A DNA stretch of 64,000 bases from Mesostigma viride. Taxonomy: Eukaryota; Streptophyta; Mesostigmatophyceae; Mesostigmatales; Mesostigmataceae. Numbering within the stretch: position 1 is the stretch's first letter; the number at the start of each line of letters is the position of its first letter. The stretch covers positions 2,147,857-2,211,856 of the forward strand of contig RPFO01000103.1 in the NCBI GenBank assembly GCA_009746045.1. Reading direction: 5' to 3'. This document shows, piece after piece, positions 44,341 to 64,000 of the stretch. A model generated the notes under the pieces. That model worked only from the letters and a program-made list of their open reading frames with translations, was not told the origin of the DNA and did no database searches. The position numbers and the translations under genes are program-made.

Positions 44341-44500
44341 TAAGGAGCACAGTGTGTGACCCAGTTTGGCATTCATAGCAATTCGGGCCATGGTGCCCAC
44401 AACCTGTAACTAGGATTTAGATAGGTAGCATCATCCATCCATCCCATGTTCCCCTCCCACTGAGGACTTATGCTCACGTGACGCAGTCTCGTGTACATTA
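44341..44500. repeat. Short retroelement tail between two LINE fragments
   Basis: Contains a ctaattaattaagg stretch at its left edge and the dispersed motif gaggacttatgctcacgtga at 44463-44482. It separates LINE pieces at 44340 and 44500 that may once have been contiguous, so it may be a nested insertion. Confidence 0.5.
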
Positions 44501-45000
44501 ACTAATGGATGTCCAAGCCAGGGTCGAAAACCTTGAGGGCGGCAAAGTGCGCACGTGCCTGGCGCATGACGTGATCCACAACAACAATGAACAGATATTG
44601 GGGCAGGACACAACCTTGTCACACCCCGTTGTGAAGGGGACATGGTAAGGTGGCTTCCGCCGGTCCGCAATACTGCCTGTAAACCCTCGTAATAACAGCC
44701 GGCGAATGGCAGCAATACATGCTGGTGGCACGCGATCCAGAGCTAGGATGGCCCAAAGTGCCTTCCAGAGGACCGTGTCAAAAGCCTCGATGTACATAAT
44801 AGTGAACAAAAATGAAGACCAGCGGAAAACCATCAGGGCAAATAAATGCGACGCACCTCCTCCCAGCCGGCGCGCAACAAACACAGCCATGACAGCGTTA
44901 CGGCCACTACGGAAACTCATCTGAGACTCACCCACATGTGGGTCCACTGCACAGCGCGGGGCCTGTGCAGCATCATGCGCATGAAAATCAGGGAAAAAGT
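44500..45000 (-). mobile_element. LINE reverse-transcriptase fragment (palm, degraded)
   Basis: The minus-strand peptide includes SQMSFRSGRNAVMAVFVARR, then YIEAFDTVLWKALW and IAAIRRLLL, the order of blocks in LINE RTs. The QGCVLSP block has decayed to GCDKVVSCPN. The surrounding frame is open for 228 codons but no catalytic box is intact in it. Confidence 0.75.
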
Positions 45001-45544
45001 AAGCTGGAAACAGATAGCTGGCCAAAATGCTGCTAAGCATTATCACCTTGCATTTGCAACATGTCACTGGCATGAAAGAAGCATCGGCGGGCGGGCTTCC
45101 TTGTGTCAACTTGGCATGAAAGAAGCCTGCCAGGTCTGCCCCCGAACCAATACTGTAGGTAATGCTTGGGCGGAGGTTGCACATTTGACTCCAATCCCAG
45201 CCTCTCCCCCCATCTCCCTTCAGTATATACTATCAACGACTGAGTGAAATGTTGGATTTAGGCCCCGCCGTATAGTGACGCGGTTTTGATTAATTAGCTG
45301 AATAATTTTTTAAAAAATAAACAAATTAATATAATAACGAGCCAGTTTCATTGCATTACCGAAAACCAAGGGTTGGCCTCCTAAACCTCGGCTTTCAAGT
45401 TCAAGTTCCGCTAGCCAATTTATATATCAGAATGTGTCGACAGCCGGAGCAGGTCGCCGGTTGGCGACCTGCACCGCGCTTGGTTCCATACACACCGAAT
45501 GCGAGCAAACCGGCTTGCGCGCCTGAATCATGATTACCTAGTCA

Positions 45545-45990
45545 ACCACAATGAATGAAGAGGTATGGCGAGAGCACGCAGCCCTGCCACACACCCCGGC
45601 TTTTGCAAAGGGCGCATGGTGGCGTGGACCCAGACCAAGTGCGCACCGAGGTGGTGGACCCTTCATACAGGTTGTGAATGGCGGCAATGATCGAGGGGGA
45701 CTGAGGGGGATCCGGAACAGGGCGAGGATGTGCCACAGTGCAGGCCTATAACCGGAGTCGAAAGCTTTGATGAAGTCAACCAGCGGCACGACTCAGCAGG
45801 AGCAAAGGGGACTCACCCGCGGAGGGGACTCACCCGCGGCTAGGTTGGAGACAATGCATTTCCTCCACGAGGTGGCGAGTAGCGAAGAGCGCCTGTACTG
45901 TGAGTGCGGCCCGGGGACGGAAGCCGAGCTGAGTCTCGCTGAGGTGGCCGTCGCCGGCCTGAGCGGGCGTTTCACAGGCGGTTCAGGATG
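45545..45990 (-). mobile_element. Second LINE reverse-transcriptase fragment
   Basis: Across two frames the minus strand encodes ETQLGFRPRAALTVQALFAT, then LVDFIKAFDS and LYEGSTTSV, ending in GVWQGCVLSPYLF. These are consecutive RT blocks. At least two frameshifts and truncation at both ends mark it as dead. Confidence 0.82.
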
Positions 45991-46106
45991 AGCCGCATCA
46001 GGAGCTTGAGGGGTGCACTATGAATGCATTCTTTTACATAGCCCCGTGACAGTACCGGACCACTCGGGGCCAGTTAGATAGTTTCCCGTCTCCATGTCGA
46101 CACCAT

Positions 46107-46170
46107 TAAGGATTTATGCTCACGCGACGCAGTCTACTATTTGCATTTATGCTCACGTGACGCAGTCTAC
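46107..46170 (+). repeat. Tandem pair of the dispersed retroelement tail
   Basis: Two copies of atttatgctcacgcgacgca (second with cacgtga) followed by gtctacta, 37 bp apart. The same motif occurs at 8031 and 44470. Confidence 0.7.
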
Positions 46171-46352
46171 TAAGTACTTATTGCCCCTGAGGATAGCCGC
46201 TGCACTACCGCCTCGTCTACCGCCTCGTCGGTCTGCCATTACAGTAGAGGACAGCTCAGATGAGGATTATATCCCCCTCTAGTGCCTATATGGTTGGGGC
46301 ATGACGCAGACGAGATTTGTAACTTTCGTGTAATTATATTTTCTGATGAGAT

Positions 46353-47640
46353 TAGCATAGTACTCCGTCTAGGGAATATAGCCTAGTCTAGGGAGGCTCA
46401 TAGTACTCAGTCTAGGGAATATAGCAGTAGTGTAGATTAGCCAGGCTTAGCTTAGCATGTGGCCCATGCCTATGCGATGGTGCACCTATAATGGGACTCC
46501 CCACGGATGATACATTAAGAATTTAGCAATTAGCCCTGCCTATGCAGAGAGCTACTCTCTGCTAATTAAGAAGCCATGCCCTAGCCATTGTTTAGCCATG
46601 ATGATCTTCCAACCTACTGATGTCCGCACCTTAGCTGCTGGAATACATAGTGGTGCAGGTGCACGTTGTGCACCCAGAGCAGAAGTTAGCATATTGGGGC
46701 ACCAATGTGCTAGATGGATGCAGGTTGAGGAGATCTTTCCAACGCGCCGTGTCAACCGCCTAGAACAAACGAGGGACTAGAGAGATATCCGGTCCCGAAG
46801 TACTGCCGACCGGTGGGCGGGGACGGTGCACTCTCAGGGCATAGTGGACAGGACACGTGGCAGGCAGTGCCTGCACAGGCTTAGCCTGAACCATCACGTG
46901 ACTGATGTCCACCTGATGGCCACCTGATGGCCACTAAGGTCCTCGTCCTTCCTGTTCTCACGTATGGGGCCGAGACGTGGACCCCGTCACCGCCGACCTG
47001 GCCCGCAAGCTGGACGGCGCGGTCACCAGCATGCTGCGCTCCATTTTCAGAGTAGGATATGCTGCTCATGTCCGCAATGAGGACCTGTACCAGGGCATGC
47101 CATATATCACCAGCACCATTAAGCAGCGGCGCCTGCAGCTAGTAGGGCACCTAGCTCGCACCAACCAGGTAGACACCTCACGTGGCCCCCCCGCGGGACT
47201 GCGCCCAGCTCAGCCTGGCCGGCACCTCCTGACGTGGGCCGGGCCCCGTGATGTTAGACGCCCCAAGGCCCGCACCTTCAAAGAACAGCTAGTAGAGGAC
47301 ATGGGGGGCCTAGGCCTCTCCGTGATTTGGAAGAAGATGATGGACAAGGCCAAGTGGGCCCAGGTCATAGAGGACAACGAGCCCCCCCCTGTGGGGAAGC
47401 GCCCGCGTGTGCAAACCCGCGGGAGGCACGCCAGCCAGCTCCCCTAGGGTAGCGTGATGCTGTTTAGATCAGTAGATGTTGTAGTTAGTGATGCTGATAG
47501 ATAGATGTTGTAGGTAGCTGATGTAGATAGATTAGACCGGTTAGACTGTTTGCACCCATCCATCCATCCATCGGGGTTAATGCTCCGTGACTCCCCAAGT
47601 TACGGGAGCACGAGTCTACTTAATGAATTAATTAATTAAT
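46353..47640 (+). mobile_element. Truncated LINE copy, plus strand
   Basis: It begins with ctagggaatatagcctagtc repeats shared with 49760-49990 (inverted). It then carries the ORF2 C-terminal region: KVLVLPVLTYGAETW at 46936-46980, a frameshift, then DLARKLDGAVTSMLRSIFRV, KQRRLQLVGHLARTNQVDT and PPPVGKRPRV to 47446. It ends with a short hairpin (gctccgtgactcccc... gggagcacgag) and an aattaattaattaatt tail at about 47626-47643. Confidence 0.8.
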
Positions 47641-47643
47641 TAA

Positions 47644-48019
47644 TCACGTGACTGGGACACAGTGTACTGAGGACGCAACGGCCCTGCGGCTAGTAGAAGC
47701 CAGTAGCCAGCCAGCAGGTCTGCAAGGATGTAAGTCCATGCAGAACTGTGGCAGGTCCTGTGCTAACCTAGACACAGGATAGCCAGAGATTCCTGTATGC
47801 TGCCTGCAACAAGGATGCAGGGCAGCGATACGAGGCTCTGGCAAAGTAGCGTTGCACAGCGTTGCTCATGACCGAGGAACAAGGATGGAGCGAGGTTGCA
47901 TATAGCTCGAGGCTCAACGAGGCAACGAGCGTCTTCACACACGAACCTTGGTCGTCACGACGAGTGGCGAGCCTATCGAGGGTCGTAGGCCTGGTGTGAG
48001 GATAAAGGTTGCTACTATA
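47644..48019. other. Unclassified intergenic DNA
   Basis: No coding or repeat signal was recognised apart from cgaggc-rich text around 47880-47990. It is bordered by a LINE tail on the left and a split repeat on the right. Confidence 0.4.
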
Positions 48020-49500
48020 GGTTTTAGTTTACACCATACCCTTGCAGCCGGAAGTAGCCCAGAATGTATTAACCCATAGTCCGTAAACTACCCGACCTGT
48101 CGGGTAGTTTGACTAACGGTCGAATTTCGCGCCGCGCCGTGAGCGCCGCGCCACCTGTGACGGATGTCAGTGGTCCGGTGGGTCCGGGAACACTTATGGA
48201 CGAAGGTGATGCATAGGTTTGGGGGTAATATTCGCCATAGCCTGGTAATTACAACGTGCATTGAGAATGTATCACGTGACTTTGGCGGGAAAATTTCGCT
48301 CGCGCGCGCGCGTAATGAGATATGGCTGACAACGTGCCGCTGTCACGAAATTTTTGCGTCTCACGGCTTGAAACGGTTCAGAATGTTGCTCAGAATGACG
48401 ATGCATGATTTTCGTAGGTCAGGCACCGCCAGATTTATAGGGTTAGGAAAATAGAGGTAGGAAAATATGACTTTCCTGGTCGTCAGTTCCAGATGAGTCA
48501 TAGCTTGTCATAGGTCGATTTTCTCCCTATGGCCGGGCAATCTGCGCCAGCCCGGGCATCCAGTTTGGGTAAGGGACGTCAGCTGCAGCGTTTGCTGAGA
48601 ATGCGGACTAGTTTAGTGGCCATCTTTGCACGGAACATCGACCTGGTAGCCATGGTGGATCATGAAGTATGCGGCTATGGCGGCCTTTGCCTGTAGAGCA
48701 TCAGTACGTGTGAGATATGAGGGTCCCGGCCAGCGGAATCCGGGTAGGGCATGAACGAGCCAGGTACGACAACGTATTTGCGTGTTGTTTGCAGCGGAAT
48801 ACGTATCCCATGCATTATGAATGACGATTTTATCCATGCATATTTCAGCAAGTTCCATGCCTGTTGTAAAGAGTGGTATTAGCCCTGAAAGTGCCCAGTT
48901 TTGGGCATTTCTTTGGAGTGTACCACTCCGTCAGTGCAGGTAGGCAACGTGTTTGTATTCCAGCACTTTTGGCAGCCTTTGATAGCTTGTTATAATGCAT
49001 TATTGTGCTGCATGTCATAGATAGCTGTTTTCACGCGTGTAACCCACACACATGTATGAGCACGTTATATAGGGGTAATGGGTTATCCGGGTGGTCTGAC
49101 CCAAGGAAACCCCCATTGGACTATCCAACTAAGTTGTCCAATGTTGGTATTGAGATTCCCTGCCCTCCCTGGGAAGTTAGGGGGGGGTTGACTTTTCCTT
49201 GGGGAAAAAAGATCGTCTTTTGGCCAGCTTTGACGGGAGCTATAATCCAAATGCTTTGATAAAGCCAAGGTATTATTGCATATTCTGAAAGCCCTTGAAG
49301 TGTAGATACTCCTAGCATCTTGGTTGGGGGTATTTGGAGTTGTGGCCTGTAAGTTATGATTTTTTTCATTTTCAGGGGTATAAAAGTGCCAAAAATGGGT
49401 CAGCGGACTATGGGTTAAAAGCCATGTGCCCCGCCTTCTCAGGGATATGACAGTGCTACATGTACTCCCAACGGAGATATATGTTCCAACTTTAATAGTA
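48020..49500 (+). repeat. LINE-like 3' repeat copy split by a DNA transposon
   Basis: The left part (48020-48072, ending cccagaatgtattaa) and the right part (49415-49500, starting ttaaaagccatgtgcccc) together reproduce the continuous copy at 25120-25215. The interruption is exactly the element at 48073-49414. Confidence 0.82.
48073..49414. mobile_element. piggyBac-like DNA transposon, 1,342 bp, TTAA target
   Basis: The ends are perfect 11-bp inverted repeats, CCCATAGTCCG and CGGACTATGGG. TTAA is duplicated on both sides (48069-48072, 49415-49418). The pre-insertion site is visible in the paralogous repeat at 25150-25170, which has a single TTAA. TTAA targets with CCC termini define the piggyBac superfamily. 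A subterminal palindrome (aactacccgacctgtcgggt then agtt) lies at 48086-48109. ORFs at 48164-48454 (+) and 48613-48858 (-) are short and unlike a transposase I recognise, so the element is probably non-autonomous. Confidence 0.85.
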
Positions 49501-49534
49501 CTTCCGTGGCATGCCCATATGTGCCCATATGTGC

Positions 49535-51400
49535 CTAATTAATTAATTAGGCACATAACTCCGTTGGGAGTTGACATGTTGCACATATCCCCAAGATTAG
49601 GGGCATATGGCTTTTATTACATTCTGGGCTACTTCCTGCAAGGGTAGGGAATCATGTAAACTACACCTGCTCGAGGTGCACCAAGGGCACCGGCACCACC
49701 ATGATCTCTCAGAGCACACTGAGGGGGCCTGGCATGGGGTGGAAGATCATCATGGCTATACAAAAGCTAGGCCGCATGGCGTCTCATCAGAGAGTGACTC
49801 TCTGCATAGGCAGAGCTTGGCTAAATTCTTACTGCAGCATCCATGGGGAGTCCCATTATTATAGGCAGAGCTAAGTTGGCTAAATTCTTAAGGCATCATC
49901 CATGGGGGGCCATATTATGGGCGCACATGCGCGTAGGCCACGTGCTAGGCTAAGCCTTACTAATCTACACTACTGCTATATTCCCTAGACTGGGTTTGCT
50001 GGGGTGGCAGGGGGCGTCTGCCAGGGCTTGTGGTCGACGTGGATGACCGCCCCCCTCCAGTATACGGGTTTCCCCCCTGCGCTCTGCCGGAGCTGAAGGT
50101 AGGTCGGCCATAGCTCGCGTCGCCGTTGTTGCTGCGCCCGGGGGCCGGCATTGAAGTCGTCGTCCAGCGTGTAGCGAGTCCTCGAGAGCTTCTTGCGTGT
50201 GAATGACAGCTTATCCGGGCCATGTACGTGAAGGTGAGGAGCACGGGAGCCGGGCCAGCCTTACCCCGCGCGCGGCCGGAAAGCTGCAGACAGCGGACAT
50301 CCGCAGCTCACCAGTGAAATGCATGGGGGCAAGAATGTCGCGCCTAAATGCCATGAGAAGCGTCTCCGGGTCTCATCTGCCGGCTGGTCGAAGTGCTTGA
50401 CGATGACATTGTGGCTGCGCTGGGTGAGGTCGGCCTCCTCCCGCGGAGGTCGAGTGCTTGTTGCTTGAGCTGTGCCGTGATGCTGGAGGTGGTGGAGGTG
50501 GTGTGGTGCTTAAGCAAGTCCGCCCAGGTCTGGGTGGAAGGAGCATCGCTGGCCGGGCCAGCGGATGCCGGCTGGGCAGCGATGTCCTTCACCGCCTGGG
50601 CGGTGAGGCCTGCGCTGTTTTGCATGCACTCAATGGCGATGGCGTTGTCGTGGAGGCGTTTGTCGATGTCGATGAGCTGGGCTTTGATGGCGGCGGTGGA
50701 GGTGGAGGCAGCAGTGGAGGTGGAGGCAAGGAGGGTGGAGGTGGAGGCGACGGTGGTGGAAAGGTGAGGGAGCTCAGTAGCCAGCGTGCCTGGCCCGGCA
50801 TTGCTGCCACATCGGCAGCGAGGGGGGTCACGTGCTGCTGGAGGGCTTCCGTAAGGATGGAACGGAGTGTGGATACGGAGATGGATGGAGCCCAGATCTC
50901 GCCGTCAGAGCGCATGAGAAGCGAGCAGAGGATGAGGTGCTGAAGGCGGGGGCGTGGTTGGGGATGTTCCGTCACATAGGCGAGGGGGCACCATTTGCCA
51001 TCCTCGAAGATGAGACGGTCGATGCTGTGGAGATGGAGGCACAGGTTGTAAAGCGAGCCTGGCGTAGTCCCCGTAGAAGATGCAATGCATAGCATCGCTC
51101 GGGGACATGCAAAGCCATTCGTGATCGTCGACTTTGAAGGTTTGAGGCCGGATGCGCGGTTCTGTCCATGGGCGCGATGCTGGGCGGCTGCGTTTGGGAT
51201 CAGGCGATGCTGAAGGCGAGGCCGCAGGAGCCGAGTGCACTACGAATGCTTGAGAAGTGTCACCGCTGCCTGGGAGGCCGGGCGGAACTGCAGCCAAGGC
51301 TGCAGGCGAATTTTCTTGGCTCATCGCAGCCGCCAGGCTGCGTTGCGTAGTCGAGCGTTTGCTCGCCATAATATTGCGTTTTAGTTTCGGAAAAATAAAT
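49535..51400 (-). mobile_element. ORF1-only LINE-like (HAL1-type) element
   Basis: On the minus strand, an ORF1-like protein starts at 51369 and ends at 49985 after several frameshifts. A non-coding stretch (49984-49751) and a 3' segment with an aattaattaattagg tail (49750-49535) follow directly. No reverse transcriptase lies between ORF1 and the tail. The same 3' segment occurs alone in LACS intron 8. Confidence 0.65.
49985..51369 (-). pseudogene. LINE ORF1-like nucleic-acid-binding protein, frameshifted
   Basis: The reading begins MASKRSTTQRSLAAAMSQEN. It shifts frame near 51060, and continues through LIFEDGKWCPLAYVTEHPQP, a Pro-rich linker, a helical QLIDIDKRLHDNAIAIECMQ stretch, SHNVIVKHFDQPADE, then DILAPMHFTGELRMSA, and ends RRRELWPTYLQLRQSAGGKP, VYWRGAVIHVD and a stop. 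The helical segment, followed by an RRM-like strand and a basic C-terminal block before WRGA, resembles L1-type ORF1 proteins. At least two frameshifts mean it is a pseudogene as it stands. Confidence 0.65.
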
Positions 51401-51598
51401 CAGCGTGTGTGTCTTAGAAAGACGAAGCGTTAGTGATATTCACGGCCGAATTTGGTGCCCAAACGTGAAAGTTATGAGCGCCGCCGTCAGCCATGGCTAC
51501 CTCGGGGCTTGTGGCTCGTGCTCGTGCCATGCTATGTCCTGGCTATGCTTAGCTTACTTGCCCACGCTCCTTGTTATGATATGCTCACACGGGTCTTA

Positions 51599-52003
51599 TT
51601 GCACCCACAGAATTTGCCGGATCGTCTATCGTGTCCGATTGCTGCTGTGGCATGCCTCTGGCATGAAGGAGAAAGGGGGTCTCTGCCCTTTCTTCCTGTT
51701 GTGCACATACAGCACTCCGGTGCTCCGTGACTCCCCAACAGGAGCACGAGTTTAATTAATTAATTAATGTTACTTACACAGTCTACATGTTCATTTATTC
51801 ATTAATTTACAGTACCGTGGATTGAATTGATTAATCAAGGTGTATTGCACCCACAGTGGATACCGGATCGTTTAGACGTGTTCGATTGCACCTGTGGCAG
51901 GCCAGGGGCATGAGGGAAGGGGGGGGTCTCTGCCCCCTTCCTGCTGTGCACACACAGCGAGCACTTTTCATGTTGCTCCGTGACTCCACAACGGGAGCAC
52001 GTG
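51599..52003 (+). repeat. Two tandem copies of a 160-170 bp repeat
   Basis: Copy 1 (51599-51770) and copy 2 (51844-52003) both open ttgcacccacag, share a ccggatcg motif, ggggtctctgccc and a terminal hairpin tgctccgtgactcccc with its partner ggagcacg. Copy 1 ends in an aattaattaattaat tail. The hairpin end also closes the LINE at 47580 and recurs inverted at 63908-63934. Confidence 0.75.
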
Positions 52004-52440
52004 CTAAAATTTTTAACTAATAATTCATCAACGCATGTCCTCTTTGGAAGGCCTCTGGCTGGCCGCAAAATCCTAATGACATGCTATGTGACCTCCAAGC
52101 TTTTGGGGGCAGCTACACCCCGTGACACAGTAATGTGTTTTTTTTCTATCTATAAGATGTGGTGTAGGCGTGGTGGATCGAGCCAACATTGCCTGCATGC
52201 CAATCTGCCTCATAGAGCAATCAAGCTAGCTAGGTCATCATGCATCCACTATTGGCTCCCTATGAGGACTACCATGCAGCTATTTAGGTGCTCTCGGAAC
52301 GCAGGGTTGGCTAGGCTAGCAGAAGCCCTTGGGCAGTTGTCTCTTCATATACCTGGTTGCCATGGTTGGCAAGCTTGCACACCTACTCCCTAAGAACTAG
52401 CGTGCAGGCTTGAGTTCTCACGCTGGAATTTCCTGACAGT
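52004..52440. other. Intergenic stretch before the SUMO-protease 3' end
   Basis: No conserved coding signal; the plus-strand 137-codon ORF (51980-52393) has no known motif. Confidence 0.4.
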
Positions 52441-52445
52441 TTACA
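52441..52445 (-). terminator. TGTAA polyadenylation signal of the SUMO protease
   Basis: The minus strand reads TGTAA 129 bases after the stop codon at 52576-52574, a typical chlorophyte spacing. Confidence 0.6.
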
Positions 52446-52573
52446 TGCAGGCCTCTGCTACTAATATCCCTTGACATCCGCCATACTGTACAGGGTAATT
52501 GCAAATTCCAGAATAAATACAACCAACATGATGGGGAAACCTGACTCTGTAGCACCGAAACCTTTGTCAAGGC

Positions 52574-63610
<11,037 letters not shown>

Positions 63611-64000
63611 CTGCCAGGTGAACGCGCATGGTGGGGTGGCAGTGGTGGGGTGTCCGTAGCTTTTCACCCAATCATTCATTCCATTTCATTTCTGCATGCG
63701 TCATCCATCGGGTCACTCTGCACACACCGACAGATCCAAAGACACACGTGCCGTGGACGGTGACTGCCACAGGTGACCAGCTTCAGTGATCATTGCCTTG
63801 GCGATGTACAATAAATAAAGGATTGATAGAGTGACCGCACCGGCCATTGGCTAGGCGTTCGGTGTGCAGGGTGCGCCCATACCTTAAAATAGATCAAGTT
63901 CAAGTGGCTCCGTTGGGGAAGTCACGGAGCACGTTTGTGAATGCTGCCAAGCCCAGTACAACGGGGGGTACCGTGCCCAGGTCCATCCACTGTGCTCCGC
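63611..64000. other. Right edge: upstream intron of the SUMO protease
   Basis: Exon 63610 opens after an acceptor, so this is intron with the 5' exons off the window. It holds an inverted copy of the dispersed hairpin end (63908-63934, tccgttggggaagtcacgga). No exon was recognised. Confidence 0.5.

Noticed and set aside
48164-48858. A piggyBac transposase gene in the TTAA element
   Set aside because: Both ORFs are under 100 codons and show no catalytic Asp pattern I can place, so the element was called non-autonomous.
50393-50943. Gly-rich plus-strand ORFs (124 and 161 codons)
   Set aside because: Antisense to the LINE ORF1 pseudogene; the minus strand has the recognisable protein blocks.

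Overview
This window is nuclear DNA of a photosynthetic eukaryote, most likely a chlorophyte green alga near the Chlamydomonas/Volvox group. The reasons are: GC-rich exons cut by many GT-AG introns, TGTAA polyadenylation signals after two genes, a Tic62-type chloroplast Rossmann protein, and introns packed with minisatellites. No bacterial genes, rRNA or tRNA were recognised. Spliced models below were built by hand from conserved protein blocks, canonical splice sites and phase continuity. Every exon length agrees with its neighbours' phase.

Layout. (1) 5934 to the left edge, minus strand: N-terminal 296 codons of a Tic62-like plastid NAD(P)-binding protein; its 3' exons lie off the window. 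(2) 13153-8737, minus: PC4/p15 (KIWI-like) transcriptional coactivator, first exon not found; its largest intron carries a hAT-like DNA transposon. (3) 15460-15235, minus: an orphan exon resembling the transit-peptide exon of gene 1, with the same donor and phase. (4) 16439-41809, plus: a complete long-chain acyl-CoA synthetase, 21 exons, 664 codons spread over 25.4 kb. (5) 42.2-52.4 kb: transposon-rich intergenic DNA between two convergent genes, with decayed LINE reverse transcriptases, an ORF1-only LINE-like element, a TTA-target MITE nested in a LINE, and a TTAA-target piggyBac-like element nested in a repeat. (6) 63610-52574, minus: a ULP2/SENP6-7-type SUMO protease with intact catalytic residues and a 1,434-residue low-complexity tail containing polyQ and Glu-Gly repeats; its 5' exons lie further right.

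The most unusual signal is a repeated pattern in three of the genes. Degenerate copies of exon-intron junctions (a few dozen bases of exon plus its acceptor or donor) lie in the intron beside the real exon: upstream copies for 5' exon ends, downstream copies for 3' ends. LACS exons 4, 9, 11, 12, 13, 14, 15, 16, 17, 18 and 19 show it, as do exons of the SUMO protease and the Tic62-like gene. In one case the duplicated donor has grown into a 60-bp minisatellite. I know of no named class for this. It may be how decoy splice sites and intron minisatellites arise here. The genes have no evident shared pathway: plastid redox/import, transcription, lipid activation and SUMO removal are separate jobs.
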